Positions 60,282-64,000 of a stretch of DNA of 64,000 bases are shown one piece after another. Source of the stretch: Magicicada septendecula (Eukaryota; Arthropoda; Insecta; Hemiptera; Cicadidae); NCBI GenBank assembly GCA_034769895.1, contig CM068372.1, positions 434,203,958 to 434,267,957 on the forward strand, given 5' to 3'. The translations under genes were made by a program, and so were the position numbers. The notes under the pieces are model-generated. The model was given only the letters and a program-made list of their open reading frames with translations. It was not told where the DNA came from and made no database searches. Numbering within the stretch: the stretch's first letter is position 1; every line of letters begins with the position of its first letter.

Positions 60282-60790
60282 CTATTGCGCCACCCTCACC
60301 ACAAAATTTAACCGCCCTATCCTCCCAAATTCGCTCCTCACTCTCTCTCTACATATATTCATACTAACCTCCGTGTCCCTATCTATGACCCTATTCGGTA
60401 TAACCCTTGTACCTGAAATCTTCACCGTATCTAACATCCGCTCGAAATTAACCGTTATCTGTTTCCCTTCATTATTTAATTCTAAGACTCTCTTTTTAAA
60501 ATTGATTATTGCATTATTCCTGATCAGAAAATCATTACCCAATATTACTTCTAAGTTTAGTCCCCTTACAACTAAGAATGTATTTTCATAACTTTCCCCA
60601 TTTATTACTATACTCAACTGGACTTGTGTTGTCACCCTTTTACTTCTAACACCCGTAATGCCTACAATGGTTAGCCCCGCAATTGGCAAAGATGGAATAT
60701 TTTTATTACTTTCCCTTAACTTATTTAATACGTGTTCCGCTATTACTGATACTTCACTGCCTGTCTATTAGTGTCGTAACTGGCTTACCT
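60282..60790 (-). pseudogene. Element A retropepsin-like protease
   Basis: VTTLIDRQ near 60770-60790 marks the active-site region. 60689-60282 encodes PIAGLTIVGITGVRSKRVTT and NLEVILGNDFLIRNNAIINF, the ILGxDFL block of Gypsy proteases. It would process the polyprotein. Fossil. Confidence 0.75.
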
Positions 60791-61191
60791 TCAATTTCCA
60801 GCTTTACCTCCGTCAACCAGGCCTCCGGCCTCATCATTCCCATCTCCTCTTCTTCCATTAATTCTGTGGCCATATCTGTGTGAATTGTGTGATTCCTGTA
60901 TCTATCTTCATGGACCCCGCAGTCATCTATCGACAATGGCTGGGCCTCCTCATCCATTGTCCTTCTGTTTTCCGCCCACTCAGCCGTACCTCCTGGTGTG
61001 TACACTCTTTCCGCTCGATGGTTTCCTCCTCCATTTCTGGGTATTTCTGCTCGCTCCTCACCGGTTCTCTGATGTGGGTTGTTATATCTCTGCTGCGTCT
61101 GGTTCTGATGACCTGGCCTCGCCTTCCTACACAAATAACAAAAATTATGGTCCGCATAATTTTCCATTGGACACCCACCACATTTCCACAT
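60754..61191 (-). pseudogene. Element A Gag C-terminal part with RanBP2-type zinc finger
   Basis: The frame opens MWKCGGCPMENYADHNFC then YLCRKARP: W-x-C-x2-C-x3-N-x6-C-x2-C, an exact RanBP2/ZRANB-type finger pattern at residues 2-20. The usual CCHC knuckle (CX2CX4HX4C) is not seen. RanBP2 fingers in other proteins bind single-stranded RNA or ubiquitin. Here, at the Gag nucleocapsid position between capsid-like and protease regions, RNA binding is the likely role. A Gln/Asn/Arg-rich tail follows (HQNQTQQRYNNPHQRTGEER). Fossil. Confidence 0.7.
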
Positions 61192-61239
61192 CGGATATCA
61201 TCTACTTGGTTCTCGACCATTGTACATAGTTTCCGTGTG

Positions 61240-61662
61240 TTATCCTCCTCTTTGTGAGTAACTCCCTCCGCTGCTCATGTTGGGTTGGTGTGGGCGTCGG
61301 CTGGCTTCCTGGTCCCTAATATTCTGAAAAACATCCAACATTTTTTCTAATTCATTGATACTACTCACCTCTCTCATCATCAGCGTGATCTGAACCTCTC
61401 TAGGTAAGTGTTTGCTTACATGTCGTACGAATGACTGAAATGGCAACGGTGGCTCTAAGTATTTTGCCTCGTTGAAAAGTCTCATTACATATACCGTGAT
61501 ATTACTGTTATATCTCCCAAAATTCCGTGTTCCCATTATTTGACTGCGCAATATCTCCTGCTCCTCTTCCGACCAATATTTGTTACGGAACGCTGTTTCA
61601 AAATTCTCATATCTCCCCCATTCGTTTCTATGTACTTCCGCCCATATCTCAGAATTACCCAT
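61240..61662 (-). pseudogene. Element A Gag capsid-like domain
   Basis: WGRYENFETAFRNKYWSEEE, then VYVMRLFNEAKYL and FVRHVSKHLPREVQITLM: the helical capsid C-terminal (retrotransposon Gag) pattern of Ty3/Gypsy elements. A Ser/Gly-rich end (MSSGGSYSQRGG) leads to the zinc finger. Fossil. Confidence 0.75.
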
Positions 61663-62134
61663 AAAACATTTAAAAATTTTTTAAAGTTTTATCTCCCAAC
61701 TATTACCGTTAAACTGAATAAACTCCCGCACTCTGTTTAAAAACTGCATTGGATGCACTCTACGGTTCTCACTACAAAAAGTTTCGAGTTCTATTTCATT
61801 ATTAACATCTCGCATAATTACTACTCGTCGGTAATATTGTTTAATTTCTGGATTATTGCCATACTCAATTCGTCTTTAACACTACTAATGCTCTGCTCAA
61901 TTGAATACAACTTCTTATCATTAATACATTCGGACTAAATGCTATTTTTGGTTATTACATTAACTGACTCTTGTAACGATTGTATTTCTGTTTTACAAGC
62001 ACTTTCAATTCCATTGATTTTAATGTCTGTATTACTTTTATACTCATCAATATTTTGCTTAGTTTTTTCAATCTTATCCACTACACTTCTATATTTATAT
62101 TCGGTTTCAGTATTGCATTTATTTATTTTACATT

Positions 62135-62704
62135 CTATTTCATTATTGTACTTATTAATTTTTCGTTACTCTCATTTATTTGTTTTTCAATTCTTTCTGA
62201 CACATTACTATCTATCTCATTAATTTTAATATCTATATTCTTTATTGAACTCTCTAATTCGTCAAATTTATTTCCATATTTCTCATTGGTTTTCTCAACA
62301 CTTTTATTAACTTGCTTTATTTCATTTCTAATTTCATCAAAATTATTTTCATTTATATAAAAACGATTATCAAAGTCACTGCTTAATTTATCAAAATGAT
62401 TATCAAAATCACTGCTTAATTTATCAAATTTATTGTCAAATTTTTCATCGTTACTATCAAAATGACTCTTTACTTCATTAAATTGATTTAGTAAAATACT
62501 CATCATGTCATTATCAAATTTGCTATTATTGCATTTTGTTGAGGTTGGAGTTAACTGAACTCCTGAATCTTCTGTCATTTTTGTTTCATCTGTTACACTT
62601 AATACGACTATTTTGTCTTGACCCACATTTGGAGTCAAATGAACTTCAAGACCGCTCATGACAGCTGATTCACTCATTTCAATTTCAACCTCATTAGTAT
62701 CCAT
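62135..62704 (-). pseudogene. Element A Gag N-terminal coiled coil
   Basis: Starts MDTNEVEIEMSESAVMSGLE and contains an 11-residue tandem repeat, FDNKFDKLSSD then FDNHFDKLSSD then FDNRF, followed by FDEIRNEIKQ and a long Lys/Glu/Asn coiled coil. The DNA carries a matching 33-bp tandem repeat at about 62363-62440. Lies just after the primer site. Fossil. Confidence 0.65.
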
Positions 62705-62880
62705 TTTTTATATTCTTATGAGATTTTAATCTTAAAAAAAACTTAATCTTACATGTACTCAGTATTACATGTACCCTTATAAGTATTATGTAACTATAGT
62801 AGTATTACGTAATTTATACGTATTCCTAAATCACGCTTATATTCACTCGTAGGTGTGGTTTATATATTATTTTATAAACA

Positions 62881-62898
62881 GTCCCTGTTTGGCCACCA
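62881..62898 (-). other. Primer-binding site of element A (tRNA-Lys-like)
   Basis: The minus strand reads TGGTGGCCAAACAGGGAC, 15 of 18 identical to the tRNA-Lys3 site seen in element B, one base inside the LTR. Confidence 0.7.
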
Positions 62899-62899
62899 A

Positions 62900-63805
62900 T
62901 GAGATGTTACTCACCTTTATCACATTTATTAATTATTATGTAAAACAAACTTACCTTGACTTAGCTCAGGATTCGGCACACGAACTGTGAATTATAAACA
63001 TGACTTAGGGTTACGTACTTCAATGACTACGCACATTTATGGTTAACTCATTCAAATTTTTATTGAACGTTCTTTACTACTTTTGAATTTACTTGCCTTC
63101 CAACTTATGGCTCAAATTATTAATATTTCTTTTAATTACTTTTCTCTTTTAAAATACACAAAAACAGGACCTTCACTATAACATTGTTGCACTTATTCTA
63201 ATCATTAGTTTAAGTAAGACAACCCAGTTTGCTCACTCACACAAGTCATCCAATTTACAAACCCATTTACTTTAGAGAGCTCTGTATTTTTTCTTTTTAA
63301 TTTTCCACAATTGTAAAAGTTTATATATTATACGGTTACTTGGTTTTGCTGATTCGGGCCGACCTCTTGCTACACTGGTTTCACAATTTCGTCAACGTTT
63401 TCTGAATTTAGTTCTCCATTCTGATTTTGATATTACTGCCGATTAACGAACGTTACACATTCTGCACCACTTTATTTTATACTGAAAAACACATATTTTA
63501 AGTTTTATAAATTCTTTCGGCTCGCGAGCCTATTGTATTCAACTGGCCGGTTGTATGATTTGTAGTCGACTGTTTGTTCTCCGCACACACAGCACTGAGG
63601 AATGTATTCGAACATGACCAAATGCCTGAGAACGTTGGCCGCCTGTGCGCGCACTTGTGGGCAAATACGCACCCTCGTGGAAAGTCTGCATTCCAATGCC
63701 GAGCTGTACCAGCCTCGAAGATATACTCTATTCACCATATATTCTTTGTTGAAATAAAATTGAAAAGATTAAATTTATAAAATCTCATAGGTTTGTACCG
63801 TTACA
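62900..63805 (-). repeat. 5' LTR of element A
   Basis: About 906 bp, minus-strand start TGTAACGGTAC, end ACATCTCA. Near-identical partner of 53230-54126. Confidence 0.9.
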
Positions 63806-63809
63806 ACAG
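63805..63809. repeat. Target-site duplication of element A, right (AACAG)
   Basis: AACAG, matching 53225-53229; overlaps the last LTR base if the duplication is ACAG. Confidence 0.7.
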
Positions 63810-64000
63810 ATTTAATAAAGAACATTTATTATTGGTTGCCCAGCAATCAGGTATACTTTGCATGTGTATACTTAATGATTCCCTGGTATTATATACAAAT
63901 CAACAATAATGCAAAGTCGAAGATTCAATAAAACTTGGCAAGGTACATGACCCTTTTGGGACAGCGGGTGTCATGCTACCGTATTTTGGTATTATATTAA
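63810..64000. other. Flank without a recognised gene
   Basis: Short AT-rich flank to the window end. Nothing recognised. Confidence 0.5.

Larger units (their letters stand above)
53230..63805 (-). mobile_element. Ty3/Gypsy LTR retrotransposon with both LTRs (element A), broken
   Basis: A 10.6-kb minus-strand element: 5' LTR 63805-62900, tRNA-Lys-like primer site, Gag (62704-60754), protease, reverse transcriptase, RNase H and integrase (60689-57628), a long 3' region without a recognised gene (57470-54136), a G-rich polypurine tract and the 3' LTR. A 4-5 bp repeat flanks it. The LTRs differ at about 27 substitutions and five small gaps in 900 bp (counted by eye), roughly 97% identity, which suggests a few million years at insect neutral rates. 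All coding parts are present but interrupted many times (about ten or more), so it is a fossil. Confidence 0.9.

Overview
The window looks like a repeat-rich, AT-rich, gene-poor stretch of an insect genome. The element mix (RTE and RNase H-bearing LINEs, Penelope, piggyBac, Harbinger with a MADF partner, several Ty3/Gypsy families) and the frequent TAGGCCTA-type words fit a large hemimetabolous genome such as cockroach, termite or stick insect; that placement is inference. I recognise no host protein-coding gene with confidence. Nearly everything codable is transposon, and the rest reads as intronic or intergenic DNA.

Layout. 1-4.5 kb: unclassified sequence. 4.6-7.8 kb: an old Gypsy-type relic on the minus strand (coiled-coil Gag and protease remnants). 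8-9 kb: a LINE fragment with RNase H. 14.58-18.01 kb: a near full-length RTE-type LINE with an 8-bp target-site duplication. 18.85-19.16 kb: a 17-bp minisatellite. 20.45-22.32 kb: a Penelope-like element between inverted terminal repeats. 25.6-26.8 kb: two very long TG tracts. 29.585-34.309 kb: a complete Harbinger transposon with TTA duplications, whose transposase and MADF/BESS genes run in opposite directions and interlock, an exon of each lying in an intron of the other; younger fragments have inserted into the shared intron. 37.235-38.399 kb: a miniature LTR element (LTR, tRNA-Lys primer site, polypurine tract, LTR) with an AAAC duplication. 44-47.6 kb: a broken piggyBac next to an inverted-repeat pair. 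49.4-52.9 kb: a Gypsy relic with a perfect 18-nt tRNA-Lys primer site. 53.230-63.805 kb: a 10.6-kb Gypsy element with both LTRs (about 97% identical), a short target duplication and all pol domains, but broken in many places.

The transposase/MADF pair of Harbinger is expected to act together (catalysis plus DNA binding and nuclear targeting). The Gypsy relics appear to belong to one loose clan: minus orientation, C-rich tract beside the 3' LTR, LTR starting near TGTAAC, tRNA-Lys primer, long coiled-coil Gag N-terminus. Most striking are the interlocked Harbinger genes, a RanBP2-type zinc finger where Gypsy Gag usually has a CCHC knuckle, and the miniature LTR element. I saw no CRISPR array, rRNA gene or intact tRNA gene.
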